From contig NC_051092.1 in NCBI RefSeq assembly GCF_901709675.1, positions 11,550,491 to 11,614,490 on the forward strand: DNA of 64,000 nucleotides. Reading direction: 5' to 3'. The position numbers and the translations under genes were made by a program. The notes beneath the pieces were generated by a model, which was not told the origin of the DNA, ran no database searches, and saw nothing but the letters and a program-made list of their open reading frames with translations. Origin of the DNA: Syngnathus acus (Eukaryota > Chordata > Actinopteri > Syngnathiformes > Syngnathidae). Positions 13,780 through 27,597 of this stretch are shown here, piece after piece. Every line of letters begins with the position of its first letter. The first letter of the stretch is position 1.

Positions 13780-14150
13780 CTGGCGTCCTCTACCCTCGAC
13801 AGCCGCACATCCTCTTCCTCATCCTCCTCTTTTTCCTCCTTCCTCCGAGTCCTCCTCCTGATCCTCAGCTGCTGCTGTTCAAGCGCTCAGCAGCCGGCCG
13901 CAGACGAATTTAATCCCGGCAAGGAGCGCGGCGATGGAACCCAAAAAGGGGGGGGTTGTATCACGCGGGGGGATGTGGAGAGAGAAGCGACAGATGCGGA
14001 GAGACGATGGCCATCAGAAGAAGGGGAGCAGAGAAGAGAGGAGGAGGAGAGGGAGATTTGCCAGCGGGAGGCCGGAGACTCCAACCAGACGAGAGCGGCG
14101 AAGCCTCGGTGTCGCAGCACCGCCAGTCTGATACAGACGGTACTGCGCTC
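13780..14150. promoter_or_regulatory. GC-rich island inside magi2 intron 1
   Basis: About 370 bases rich in G+C and CpG (CAGCAGCCGGCCGCAGACGA, GGAGCGCGGCGATGG, CACGCGGGGGGATGTGG), preceded by a pyrimidine-rich tract and set in AT-rich intron. It could be an alternative promoter of magi2 or of an antisense transcript. No clear coding exon was found on either strand. Confidence 0.4.
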
Positions 14151-16119
14151 CACTTCTACAAATTAATGATCCCAAAAACAAAGTTGACGTTTTATTTCTA
14201 AAAACATTTTAGATGATTCTAAGCCTGAGTAACATTATGCATATTTTGGAAATCAACATTGCACTTCAGTATAGAAAAATAAAGAAGTGCACTTAATTGA
14301 TTGCATATAAAAGGAATTTCATAATTGTCCCAAAATAAATATAAATAAAATGATTGAAAACAAAGAAAATAAAATTAACTCAAAGTGTATTGAAATAAAA
14401 GTTAAATAAATAGAACTGTACTTATTAGGTGTTTCTCAAACCACTAGAGGGAGGTTTGGGTACCACTAAAAAGATTTTGAAAATCCTTTTTTGTGATGGT
14501 GTGCAGTTAATGGGGCGTGGCCTACCAAGTGACATCAGGAGTTCTGGTTGGCCATTTTCCATATTTGCTCCATGCTCCTCAGTGTGTTTGACTGCTTGTC
14601 CTGGCCCAATGCACTCAAGCAGAAGCATACCCAAAGCTTGCATGCGCATCAAATTTTGGCATGCACTGTCAAGCAATAAACTAAGATAAAAAAAAACAAC
14701 ACACCTTTGTTAAAGGACTAAAATAAAAATGAAAACACTTTAAAAAATTTCACGTTTTTAGAACTATTATTAACTATTAAATGTCCTTTGTTTCCATCAA
14801 TTAACATAATAAAAAGTAGTTGAGCGTTCAGGGGCTCATTTTAAATATCTTTATTTTGGTATTACTGTTCAGCAGAAGGAAGGTTTAACAGTCATCAGTG
14901 ATCTTATTTTAACTTACACTCGACAAATACGGCATATATTAGAATAAATAAATAAATAAACAAACTAAAAATAAGTCTCATTCAATAAAACTACAACAAA
15001 GTACTTTCAAATAAACTTGCTCTAAGAACTAAATAAATGTAACTAAATTCAAAACCCAAAATATAAACCGATTACCTATGCTGAAATATCCCAAACGATT
15101 ATAAACCTGCTAGCCAATGGTTCACCGTGCTGCATTGACTTACACAAGACTAATTAGTATAATAGCATACAAGTATTACATTGTTCCACACAGAGGAACA
15201 CCTATTGTAAATTCAATGTATCCCAACGGGAGGCTTTCATTTTTTTGTGTGTGTAATAAAGCTACTTTCTATTTCTGCGTCCGAATGGTCCCAGATGCTC
15301 CCTGATGTTCCTCAAATGCTCCGCATCTCGCCCACCATATGCTCCCCCTGCGCGACCTTGTGTCGACATCACCAACTGGAGCACAAAAAAAATCTAAAAT
15401 ATAACCCGTTGAGGATGAGCTCACAGCTGCAGACGCCAGCCAGGACGCCTCAAGCGCCGATTTGGTCTAAATACAAAGACGTAAACAAACACCAGCAAAG
15501 AAAAACACATCAACATAAAAATGAGCACTCTAAGCGCCTCCGTTGACGTTATGAGGCTGGCGGTACTTTGACGCCGAGCACTTCCCGGGGACGCTTTATA
15601 GCACACTGCGACGAGAGGGGAACAGATGACAGCCGCAATCCATCACAAAGCCATCAAGGCAGACGGCAATTGGCTCGCCTTCTGCTCACTGAAGCAGTAC
15701 GCCAGACCACGTCGGCCACGTGGCCTCTTGTCCGTCAATTGAGCTCGCTGTAAGGAATCAAACAAAAAAGGCAAGAAAAATGCTCATTTAGATTGATAAT
15801 CGCTGATTCCTTCCTCCCGCAAGTCGAGTTGTTTTCATCATAATTTAGACTTAACAGATCATATCGCCATGAATTCACATGTACTTATAGGTGAAAAAAG
15901 CTCAAGCGATCTCTGGTTACGCCACCAGTAAAAAAAATAAAATAAAAATCACATCCCAGTGTGATTGCGAAGATCTGTAAAGGCCCCGACATGCGTCGTC
16001 CTTCCTCAACTTGGATTGTGCCGTAGCTGCTTTAGAGCGCCTCATTGTCAGCTGTAAGTGCTTGCATGTCACGCAGAGAAAGGCGGAAAGTGAGGAGGGG
16101 GACTATTTTTTTTTTTAGT

Positions 16120-16602
16120 CACACTTGAAGGGATTGGGAGGTAGAATTTTGTTTTCTCAGTCCAATGGCTTCCTCTCGCATTTCATAAGCATGCAATTGA
16201 AGACACCCATAGATGTGAATGTGAGTGTAAATTGTTATTTGTCTGTGTGTGCCCTGCAATTGGCTCCCGACCAATCTGTAGAAGACGGAAGTTTAAACAT
16301 ATGTATGGAGAATATTGGAGTTTTTCCTGTACTAACACGTCAACGACAACATCAACCAAAAGCTCCAGCCTTCTCCTTCAACCAAACTTACAAAAATATC
16401 CACACCCATGCATTTTGTATTGTCCTTTTCCTATCCGGTTCACATGTGAACTTGAGCCTATCCCATCTTGTGTGGGATTGAGTGTTAACACCTTGGACTG
16501 ATTGTCAGCCAATCGCAGGGCACAAAGAGACAAACAAGCATTCACACTCATTTACATCTGTGAGTCAGCCATGCTAACAACCAGACCACCATGATGCCCA
16601 GC
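16120..16602. mobile_element. Two SINE-like fragments in opposite orientation
   Basis: The stretch 16155-16280 is a plus-strand fragment (AATTGAAGACACCCATAGAT, GTGTGTGCCCTGCAATTGGC). The stretch 16420-16602 is a reverse fragment (CAGCCAATCGCAGGGCACAA, GCTAACAACCAGACCACCAT). Their middle is unrelated sequence. Confidence 0.55.
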
Positions 16603-19600
16603 AATCTATTTCTTTCAGATGTCTACCATTGATTCCATCATCTCCCACTTTCACCACAAGAACAAGAAGAGTAAGGGGTTATTAATGTGTAACCCTTAGC
16701 AACCACAGCCAAAGCTTCACACAGCATTGCATGGATTATCTGTTTAGCAGGTATAAGGCGCATCTGTCTGTTGCTTGGCAACACAAAAGTAGCTTTGTTT
16801 ACTAAGCACTTGATTTGCCTCTCGCTGAATAGCCACACACACGCACGCACACAAACACACACACGCACGCGATTAAGAGTCTCTACAACAAAAATGAGTT
16901 GTTAGTTTTTGATAAATTGTATGAACTTCTTTGCTCTTTAAATTCATTATTTTTACCGATTGATAACTTTACGATGAGTTACTTTCACAAGAGCTTTATT
17001 TTTGACAACCTAAAAAAAAAAAGCTAATGCAGCAGTTATTTAAAATCCACTACTGAACACCAATTGATGTTGGGTGGCTAATATAATAGCATCGTACGTC
17101 ACCAAAATCCCAACAATAAGCATATTGTTAAATGAATATTTCTGACCGTGTCCATACTAAATGCATAATGCAATAGGAGAACTTATGAGCCTGTACCACA
17201 AATGTTATGGTAATTGAGTAAAAGGTCAACAAAGGAGCACAACAGGGCCCTTCAGTATAGTTCTACAGGGATTTAAAAAAAAAAACAGTCCAGTAGCAGC
17301 TGAACCTAACGTGAACTCCATCATTGTTATTTTCTTCTCTAGTGACTGTAAGTACCAAGGTTCTTAACACTGTTCCTCCCATTCAGAAGATTTGCATATT
17401 CTCCCCCTCATTTAACATAGACCATTTTTGTTATTAACGTTCCTTTCAAGTACATTTTCGCTAAATCCGGTTGTATTAATGCAGTCCGACTTATTTTACA
17501 CCTCACCTGCTACTCTTTGTCAGAAGCTAGGGCACTGTTACCTTTTTTTTTTTTAAAGACAATATAATATTTGTCTAATTTGTTTGAGGTCACACAGCGG
17601 ACAAAACCATGATTACCATTAATACCAAAAGAAGCTGTTAATACCGTAGTTGTGGTGATAGGCCAAACCTAAATTTGTTGTTTTAATAGGCTTTACTGCA
17701 GCAGTCACAACTGACAGTGCAAAAAGTACAATAGTGATTGTTTGTGGAGGGTTTGGGAACAAGCCAAGGAAGAATCGATGACATTTTGGTGAGAATCTCA
17801 ATTATGCTGCGGCCAGAGAAAGTTGAGGCACCAACTACCGCATCTACAACTGCATTCAACAGAAACATATCGATGATAACGCAACACAAAACAAATCGTG
17901 CTGGTCCACCAATATCTAAAGAGCAAATTATCCAAGGTTACCATGGCAACAGCAGAGAATCAGAGCTGCTGTTTTCCTTCCAACAATACAGTGTAACATT
18001 GGATTGAGAACTTTCTAAGCTGTTATTATACAGTCAAATCACAACATACTGTTTATAATGGCACACTGGTAGAACGAGGTGCAAAACAACATGAGCCCTT
18101 TGTCCAATTTGGGAAGGCATAATTAGTTGCGACGTGCCCACTTTATCTCCTAGGAGGCTGAGGGTGAAGTGCAGTCATGCCACATTGAGTTCTCGCTAAC
18201 TTGAATTCACTCGTCTCTAAAATGTAAACAAGCCCGTGGTCATGCTGCGGGAGCACAAGCCCGCATGCAAACGCACCAGTCGTACCGTACTCACACACGC
18301 TTGCATGTATGCACTACACGACAGAAGGTCGAAGTCAGCTCAGCAAGACCAATTTCGGTGAAAACACCCCATTTTATATGTACTTTACATTAATGAGAAT
18401 GTTTGGGCTCATTAAAATGGTCCTTTTTTGTGTTGGAGTCACAAAATGTATTCCCATTTAAATTACAGTTGGAAGAATTTTTATTCCGGGACCTTAAGTC
18501 TAATTTGTTTCTATTGTAATAGTTCCTCTAAAAATTCCAACTGTGCTTCACTACGTTTATCATTGCAGTGCAGTTTTACACAATACAGCAAAATACAACC
18601 ACGATCATAAACAATGTAAAACTAATCTTTGCAAATCTTTGCAAAGGAAGGCTTTTACCCACAGAGCAATTCAACGTCAAATTTAAATATATTAGCTGTC
18701 CAGATTAGGGATTGCTAAATGCTGGGTTAAAATAATTTTTTATTGGTTTATATCTGAGTTTCGAAAATACTAAGTAAATTGTGTATTTTCAGGAATAATG
18801 TTTTTTTTACAGTAATTAACAATCATTCATTAAAAAAAAAAAACATCTGGGGTCACGTTGCTCATCTTCATGTCACAAATTTGTTGAGACGGTGTCAAGA
18901 GTGCTTGAAGATATCAAGTCAAGATTAATCAACACCCAATTCCACACAATTGACTGATTTTTTAACATTATGTCTTTCCCGAGGCCCTGCTGTATGTTGA
19001 TGGGGATTGCGGCCTCAAGTTGAAATCAACTTGACCACGTCTACAAATACAAATTACTTGATTATTTTTCCCTTGAGAGCATAATATTTAAATAAGAGTG
19101 AAACCACATAATGAGGAGAAAACAATGACAACAGGCACATGCAAGGTATGGGAACCTAAGGGCAGCAGAGATCACAAAGCAGTTGGCCAAATAAGAAAAG
19201 GTTTCCTGGAGACGAATTCTGGTTCTGCGCTATCAAAAGCCATCGTGACGGTGGAGAGCTGCGATCGATACGGCAAAGCAGCGCCAAGGGAACGTCAGGA
19301 AGATGGAGCGTGAGAAGATGGACGACTACTGAGGGTTGAGGGAAGAAACGGACAGCTTGTGGATGTTTAAATCCACACAAGATGTACAAGTGGGAATCCA
19401 AGCACCAACATGGCGCACACCCAATAATTGTTACTACCATCACGTTGAACAGCAATCAGATCTTAAACCAGTGCAAATGACATACACAGTCTATGAAGGC
19501 TTTTTTTGTGTTTATGACCAGAATCGCCTGATTTCATGACTTTTTTGGTGTGATGTGCAGTAATACCAGCATTCAACTATTGTTTTTTTGTTCCTTTCTC

Positions 19601-19699
19601 AGCCTCACTTAATGACATGTCTCGCTCATGCACACTCTTGCACATTTCTGATTACATTACACATTCAGCTTGATATTTTAAAGGCAGATTTCATTACCT

Positions 19700-19806
<107 letters not shown>

Positions 19807-20039
19807 GCTTGTAAACATACAGAGTAAATTTGATGAGTACATTTTACTCGAAAGTCAATTGGGTCTCACTTTGAACACAGAGTAAAAAAATGAACACTTG
19901 GAAAAGGCTAAAATGCTCAGAGCCAATTTCAAACTGAATCAAATTTGGAGTAATATTTACCCTTTTTTTTTTCATTCAGAAATTGTCAGTAAAGTTCCAG
20001 ATTGGGAGCGCAGAGCACTGTCCAGTGAGTTAAAATTCC

Positions 20040-20390
20040 TGGCCACCACCTCATCTCACCGTCTCACAGTTCAGAGGGTGCGGGTTCGATTCCACCTCTG
20101 GCCCACCCTGTGCGGAGTTTGCATGTTCTCCAGTGCCCATGTGGGTTTTCTCCAGGTCCTCCGGTTTCCTCCCACATCCCAAAAACATGCTTAGTATGCA
20201 TATTGAACACTCCAACTTGCCCATAGGTGTGAGCATGAGTGCAAATGTTTGTACATCTCTGTGTGCCCTGCGATTGGCTGGCAACCGCTTCAGGGTGCTC
20301 CCCGCCTACTGCCCGATGATGGCTGGGATAGGCTCCAGCACGCCCGCGACCCCCGTGGGGACAACCGGTACATATAATGGATGGATGTAT
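20040..20390 (+). mobile_element. Near full-length tRNA-derived SINE-like element
   Basis: About 350 bases of the abundant teleost repeat: a tRNA-like head with a B box (GGTTCGATTCC, 20083-20093), the core GTTTGCATGTTCTCCAGTG, TTTCCTCCCACATCCCAAAA, the block GTGCCCTGCGATTGGCTGGC, then GATGGCTGGGATAGGCTCCA, ending in ATGGATGGATG. It is the best-preserved copy in the window and serves as reference for the fragments. The A box is degraded. Confidence 0.8.
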
Positions 20391-23300
20391 AATAATATGC
20401 ACAACAAAAACCTTTTTTTTTCCTCACCCTACGCAGCGATATACTGGGCACTCCTGATGTAGAACAACATCCTCCCGTGTCCTAGTTTGACACCTTCAAG
20501 TTTGAGTTTGGTGCCCTAGAAAGCCTACGTGTGTCCTGCGTGTGGGCGTGCATTAAAATGTCTGTGTACACTTTGTGTTCTCTAGCCGTGGATGAACAAT
20601 TTCCTTCCAGGACTCCTAATGGTGCTATTACAGCAGACACCCAAGTCCATTATTAATAGTAAATGACACGGACTCTCTCGTAAAGGTCTTAATATTGATC
20701 TTCCTACTCCAACCCCCGCACCCTGAGACTGATCCTAATGATGATGCTTGTCTGCGTGTTTTTCTCGACGGCGGCATAATCAAGACCAGACGCATATTTA
20801 CGACAGCCGAGCCCTTACAACGACAAGAGACCACCAAGAGCCAGACTTCTAGATTAAAGGGGGGGGGGGGTGCAGCAGAGGAACGGTTGGCCTAATATTC
20901 CTGACAGCATCCTCCTCTGACAGCCGACCAATAAAAACAGTCCCGTCACTCCCTTAATATCAGAGCTCGGGAGACAAATTCAGCGTGAGGTGGCTATCAA
21001 TGAATTTGGTGACGTCCTGCTTTCAGAGCAGCTTTGAAAAGATCGTCGCTGATTGTGTTGCTCAAACTTGATGGAGCAGTGTGTTCCTAAAGTAAGCCAA
21101 TGACCTGCCAAAACATTTGGCATTCCTGTGAAACATAGCAAACAATACGCTGGCAAAATAAGAGGAAGACATTTTTTGTTGTCTAAAAAAGGTCCATTTC
21201 AACTGCACAACTACTTGTGGAGAGCGTTCTTGTTTTTAACAACTGCCCTGAAAATGTGAGGGGGGGTCTGCCAAGAAATAAGACTGTGATGCTGGCTGAA
21301 TTCTGAAAAAGATTTTTAAAAAATAATAATAATTGCATCTATGGCTGAGCGGGGCCATAATGATTCTACTCTGCGATGCTTCATTGAGCCGCTCTGGTCC
21401 AGATAGTCTAATCAAGTCTGTCCGTCGAGATTAAGGCCCTCGTTCACGCTTCTGAGTCCAAACGGCAACGACTCGAATTCCGTTCTACTGTACTGACCTG
21501 TCAGTTCCTTTCTTCCCTTCATCACTTACACCCACTCAAATATGACAGTCAGCAGATAACGTCCCGAACGAGAGGCGATAGCTTAACCCTTAACTAGTCG
21601 AGTGGAAAACACGCCGTTTTGATTCTAACATCATTACATAGACCACTAAGCTTATTGTGTTTCACATTCAAAGTTTGATGTAACGAGGGGAATGACTTGA
21701 ACACTTCACAACTGATTTTGAGCGGCAAAAAGATTTGCGGGAAAATACTTTAGGTGTGCCGTGTTGGCGAAGGAAGTGGAACGTCTTTAATGGGACAAAG
21801 TCGGTTACAGTTGACAGCAGGTCTCGACTGGCTTATTTCTGTATCTCAGTCTTGATCGTTCTGAAGCAGAGTTTGAGAAAAGCTGGAAAAGTGGTTATGT
21901 GCTGGCACAAGAAGTAATTAAAGAAAATTTGCTTCAACTTAGAGATAGTCGTGGCTCAATTGTTCAGGAGCAATTTTGTTCATTTTGATGAAGGTTTTGA
22001 TAACCTGCAGAAAATTAGGTGAAAGAAGTCAGAAACCTTTAAAGAAGTTGGACCATCTTCACAGTTGCTGAGTTTAAAGTTTCTTTCCACATGACTCAGC
22101 GTTACAACATTTGCATCGTGAGGTTATCCGAGTTCATTCACTTCATTTCTCCATCACTTTAACAACCGCTACTAATACGACATATTTTGTTTTTCCCACG
22201 CGGGCTAATGTGTGTCCAGACAGACAGCAGAAGGTCAAAATTGTTTCACTCCGAGAGCCATCAGAGTGACCTGCTGCTGTCCTCTGCTGGGGGAAAGCAT
22301 CAACCGCAGATGCGGAGGTGCTTCTGGCTCTCAGAAGTGAACATTTATGATACCAAAATGTCAAACATTTAAATAAAGTAAATCATGCTCACCAGAGATG
22401 CTGATTATTAGATGTAGTAATTTGTGTCCATAGTATCTAGATATTGATTTTGCTCCGACAATAATTTATTATTCTTGCATTTTTTTGTGTGTGTGTTGAA
22501 ATACGCTTACAATGTGTTTACTAAGTTCAACAGAGTGAATGGATTAGTCTTCAAGCTATTTTCCACGCTTTAAATGCCGTATCGGATGACCGCCTTTGTT
22601 TTCCTCGTCTGTACTTTACATACACTCTCCCATGGTGATTCCATCGCCATCATCAAAGCACATGGCCGTTATCCCAGCAGCATCGACACTAGTGCTGCTG
22701 ACCCAATTCTCTCAAGTGGACCAGTTGGACGTTCACTGGCAGGCTGTCTTCCATGTGAAGCTTGATCCTCCGGCCGTAGCCGTGACACTTCAAGCTCCAA
22801 TTTGTTCTATTTTTTTCCCTTCTTTAATGAAATAAAATCTTTCTCTCCTAGCTCGGTGGGTTATTAATACCACAGAACCGATAGGATGTTCTGCACTGAT
22901 TCGCAGGACTGCTTCACATCACCAGAGTGAAAAATGAGGGGAGGGGAGGTGACCTCCCTTCAATTCCATCTGTCCCTCCATCATCTCAAGAAGGCCTTGG
23001 AAAGATATGGAGAGCATTTTTTTTTTCCCTCAAATCCTTGATATCCAGGCTCGTGCGCTCTTTGTTCTCGCCAATAAGACCAATCAAAGCACTTGGAAAA
23101 GAACTGAGTTTTGCTAGTAGTGTTTTTCCAGTTGTACTTTTAACTTACTAGTATGCAATTAACACGCTCAGATGACTACTGTGTTGTATTTAGTAACTTT
23201 ACTAGGTCCAACTAGTGGGCATGAATTAATCACTGGTAGCCTTCGGAACCCTTTATAGTAGCCACCAAAATGACCAATAGTAGTTTTGCCTAACTAGTAC

Positions 23301-25710
23301 ACTGAAGTGTGGATTGACTGTATTTATTGACAGCTTTTAAAAAAATATATTTAATAAGTAAAACATACTACAGATGCATTCTGCAAATACTGACTTGTGA
23401 TGAAATAATTTGAAATGAGCATCATCCTTCACTATTTTAGGCTCCCTTTATACGTTACAGGCCATGCCAACCTTTTCAAATCATTTCATTTCTTCTCTTT
23501 AATCAGCACATATTGTACTCACAAAACCTCAGCGCCAAAGTGTAAATTAAAATGATTGATGATTTGCCATATGTTGCTTTGCAAGCTTTATGGATAAATT
23601 GGATGCCAACTTCGACATTGCACCATGTTGAGATTGCTACCAAAGGGAAGGGCGCGCGTCAATTAAAGGTCCAAGAATAATCAGAATAAAAACAACCCAA
23701 AATAGCTGGGATTTTATTTTTATCACTATTTGTGCTATTTGTGACAAAAGGAGAGAGTTGACTGTTTTGAGTCATTTATTACCAAATCAAACACCTTACG
23801 AGAAAAACGCTGCAATAGAAACCACTGCTGTGTTTTTCATTTAAAGAATCAGCAGTCAAAGTATTTTTGTTCCTCTTCAACGTATAGATAAGCGTCGGTG
23901 AGAAAATCTCCCAGAAGGTGTGTGTGTTCTCACTCTCGCGCTCTCTCACCAGCTCCTTCACACCATCTCCATCTGTAGCGCGGTGTTGGGAAATACCGAA
24001 TCACAAAGACTTATAGTTACTTGAGTAGATTTTTCAGATGTTTGTACAGTCACCCTAAAGTCTTTAATTTTGACATCATTTGAAAACAGATATACAGAAT
24101 GTACTTTCTATTTGGAGTGGCCCATCTCTAAGCTGCAGCCTTGGCATTCAATTAGATTTATTTTAAATTTAGTATACTAATCTCAATCGCTGAAGGCGAA
24201 AACTCAATTTCCAGAAGGCCGCGTAAGCTTGTGTTATACTTATGACACAAATTGAGTGTCTTGCTCAAGGGCACCTCTATCAGCATCTTGGCAAAAAATA
24301 TTATAATCTTAAATTTCTGGAACTGCATCAAACTGCAGTTCTTCTAGATTTTTGGGCTCAATCATATAAGTGACATTGTTTGATTTCATCATTTTAGTCC
24401 GTCAACTATAAATATGTTCTGATTTCTGTAGTCCTCCATGAAAGTGCACTTAAATTTGCGTTGAATCAAATTAAAACGTTTGTAAATATCTGCTTTTATT
24501 TTGGTAAGAAATGATCAACATTTGTCTTTATTTTGCAAACCAAACTGAATCATAATTAATTGATGTAATTGATGTAATAATTCAATTTGAAGTATCTTGT
24601 TTTTAATGTAGGAGTGGAATTTTAAAATTTGGAGTCATCAATTAATCGACAAAATCATTCATTAAAATCACGAGAGCCATCTTTATAGCAAGCACCTCTT
24701 TTATTTATGTTGATCAAGTGCGCCTCATGAAATATCCAGTGACAGTAGCTATCATCGAGCTCAAGGAAGAGCACGGAGTAGTGTGAGGAGCCGAGTTCAA
24801 TAAACACATCATGTTTAACTGGCTAAGAGAAGGAGAAGAGAGGGAGGAGAAAATAGACCTGTGTGAGATAGATGTGCATTAGCATTTAACCTGTTAGTAC
24901 ATGGCAGGCCGCTCCCCCCTGTCAACAGCTCCAACTCAATAATCAATCACACGGAGGCGAGCGCCGCAAACAGCCCAGGAAGGCAAATCCTCGGCTCGCT
25001 CCAAAAATAACCGGCCCGAGTGTTTGATTTGTGCTTTTCTCGTGTCCCAGAAAACAAGACGCTGTCGGAATGCTGCTTTTATGCCGCGGAAGAGGAAACA
25101 TCTTCACCACGACCAACGCTAAATCGTACTTGAAGCCCTATTTGGAGTTTAGTGTGCAAGTCGACATGCATCCGCTATAGCGTTGGGGATGCTTCGTCAT
25201 CCCATTACAGGCGGTACAAACGTGCTGCCCTAAACAGGGGTAATAATGCAAAGTGTAAGATTATTATTGATTGCCTGAAGAAAGCATCCACAGATGTAAT
25301 TGCCCGCCACACCCCAAAAAAAATATTATTTTAGATGGTTTTTGACCTACTACGCTTCTACATAAATTCAACATTTAAATGATTCCAAAAATTCATTTCA
25401 CGTTCCAAAAATTCTACATTTTACGCACACACACACAAACTATTCAAGGAATTTAGAGCAGAAAAGTTCGTAATCATTTCCTTTTGAGATTCAAACTATT
25501 CAGCACTTTCACAACATCTGGGGACTATTTTTCACATTACCAAAAGTTCCCCATTTTTACGAGTCCATTGTTTACATTCAGCATTTCCAAATGTTAAATT
25601 ATTCCACATTGTAGCCTGATTTTTTTTTCTTTTGCATATCTCCTTCCAGATATCTTGATCAAATCAAACCATTCATACTGGTTGAGATCATTCAGGGCAG
25701 TTTGGAAATG

Positions 25711-26030
25711 CATCCATCCGTCCGTCCGTCTTCTGGGTTTTGTGTATTAAACCCACATACAATAGCCATCCATTTATCTATTAGGCCATCTACCTATCTA
25801 TCCAACCAGTCTATTCAACCATCTTCCTTCCGCCCATCAATATGCAATTATCATCCATCCACCCATCTACCCAACCAGCCACTCAGCTTTTCATGGAAAT
25901 GCATTTATAACCCAACTATATCTAATGACTCATGTATCCATCTGCCCTTTCATCCATCTATCTTTTTACTGATCATTCATCTCTCTTGTATTCATCTACC
26001 CAGCCAGCTATCTGTTTATCTGCTAGTGTT
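25711..26030. repeat. Decayed (CATC)n-type low-complexity tract
   Basis: Repeated CATCCATC, CATCTATC and CAACCA units over about 320 bases, strongly pyrimidine-biased, without a perfect array. It looks like an old tetranucleotide array that has decayed. In magi2 intron 1, about 490 bases from exon 1. Confidence 0.65.
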
Positions 26031-26515
26031 TGTGAGTTGAATTAGGAATTTTGCTCCTTGAAGCCACATTAACTTCAGCAGCAGTAATCAATAAGAGTCA
26101 GGTCCGTGGTTAATTAGACAGGTTTATGTTTGCAACAACCCTGTAATGGCATCCACGTGTCGGTCAGTGTGTGTGCTTGCAGCAGAAGTCAGTGACTGTC
26201 TCCTTCAGCATCCGGAGCAAGACCCTAACATGCCGGGGACGGGCACGCCCCCTCCGGATTGTGATACCCACAACCGCGGTTACTATTACTGGTTCCGGTT
26301 CTGGAGCTCCACACAGAACAGGCCCAGCTAGCATCTGTTTATGCTTTGTGAAAATCCGCTACCAGGGGGAAAAAAATCCCACTCAATTCCATTGACAGCG
26401 CACAATAAGTGAGGGAAAAGTGTGCAGATGATCATGTAGATCCACACACACGCGCGCGCGCGCGCGCCGATGCAAATTGACATAAATACGTCGCGACTGC
26501 GGCTGGCTTGCTCAC

Positions 26516-26813
26516 CTTGTTTGACACATTTGAAGCGGACCGGGTCCTTGCAGTGCTTGATGACGGCCAGCACGTCCCGGCTGGTGAGGCCGGCCACGGG
26601 CATGTCGTTGACCTCCAGGAGCAACTCATCCTCGGCCAGCTTGCCACTCTGGACGAGCCCCTTCCCCGCCTTCACCTCACCCAAGTATGGGAACTGGCCA
26701 AGCTCGGCGCCCCCCTTCAGCTCGAAGCCCAGCTCGCCGTCCTTGCTGCGGCTGATCACCGCTTCGTGGACTTTGTTGGTCCAGTGGTTCTTCTTCTTGA
26801 GGCTTTTCGACAT
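26516..26813 (-). CDS. magi2: magi2 coding exon 1 (start codon; first PDZ domain)
   Basis: First coding exon of a membrane-associated guanylate kinase, WW and PDZ scaffold. The ATG is at 26813-26811; 99 codons plus one base follow, to a GTGAGC donor just left of 26516. The protein opens MSKSLKKKNHWTNKVHEAVI and holds a PDZ fold with GELGFELKGGAE, QFPYLGEV, LLLEVNDMPVAGLTSRDVL and KHCKDPVRFKCVKQ. These match MAGI2; MAGI1 and MAGI3 are clearly different in the same stretch (for example MSKVIQKK and MSKTLKKKKHW starts). MAGI2 acts at synapses and cell junctions, binding receptors, neuroligins and PTEN. The gene is on the minus strand and continues to exon 2, about 16.5 kb away. Whether this is the a or b teleost copy cannot be told. 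Confidence 0.93.
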
Positions 26814-27250
26814 CGTTATAAGAGGCGACTTGGTTCACCGCAGACGGGCTGGTTGCCTACTATCTCACCATCACCACCACCACCGCCTCATGCCCGCCTC
26901 AGTGCGACTCGCCGCAGCTGGGCGGCATAACCGACTCACGCCAGGAGCTGTGCACGGTCTGCGAGTCGCGGAGTCGGGAGACAGGCTGCGGCACGTCGCG
27001 GTGCTTGCTTCGGTGAGGGCGAAATGATTCCACGGTCCAGACACAGACGCAGGAGACAAACACTGGCGCGTAACCCGGATGTGAAAGCCGAAGGAGGGGA
27101 GAGATGAATGGTTCTGGTTCGATCGTCGGAAGAGGAGGGGACAAAACATTCCCACTACTCGGCTTGCCAGGGGCGCCGCTTCGCCCCCGTCTCACAGCCC
27201 CCCTGCCCCGGACACGGGGGAGGCCGTGAACTGCGTTCCAATGGGAATGA
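26814..27250 (-). promoter_or_regulatory. magi2: magi2 5' UTR and GC/CpG-rich promoter region
   Basis: Immediately upstream (rightward, as the gene is on the minus strand) of the magi2 start codon the sequence turns GC-rich with many CpG dinucleotides for about 430 bases, in contrast to the AT-rich flanks, and falls back to AT-rich beyond about 27260. This is the usual look of a vertebrate CpG-island promoter with the 5' UTR. The exact transcription start is not visible; no convincing TATA box was seen. Confidence 0.6.
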
Positions 27251-27524
27251 ACTGCGTTTCTTTTGTTTTCGCACAAGTTTTCCTCAAAATAATAATAGTT
27301 ATTCCTCCTACTATTATTCCTATTAGTAGTCGAAGTACTAGTAAAAATTTATACATTTTGTTTCATTGCTCTTAGATGTGCATTAAAATTTAATTTGAGG
27401 GTACAAACAAATTGTTCAAGTTACTGTAAAAATGGTTAAACGATTGTTATTTACTACACATGACAAATATTTAGGTACTGATTGTAGCAAGGGTCATTGA
27501 AGTTGACAGACAATATTTGCTTTC

Positions 27525-27592
27525 ATGGACCACATAAAATGATCTGTCGGGCCGGAGCTGGCCCCCGGGCCTTGGCTTTGACACCCATGCTC
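27525..27592 (-). mobile_element. Fragment of the same hAT-like MITE
   Basis: Reverse copy of one end of the 12.2-kb element: CATGGACCACATAAAATGAT, GCCCCCGGGCCTTGGCTTTG and the terminal TTTGACACCCATG. Only about 70 bases remain. Confidence 0.55.
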
Positions 27593-27597
27593 TAAAC

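Noticed and set aside
20083-20093. B box GGTTCGATTCC as a tRNA gene
   Set aside because: No complete cloverleaf or acceptor stem; it is the tRNA-like head of a SINE-like repeat.
25702-26040. 112-residue Ser/Pro/His-rich frame
   Set aside because: Produced by the decayed CATC tract; no start context or homology.
26470-27027. 185- and 140-residue plus-strand frames
   Set aside because: Antisense shadows of magi2 exon 1 and its GC-rich 5' region.
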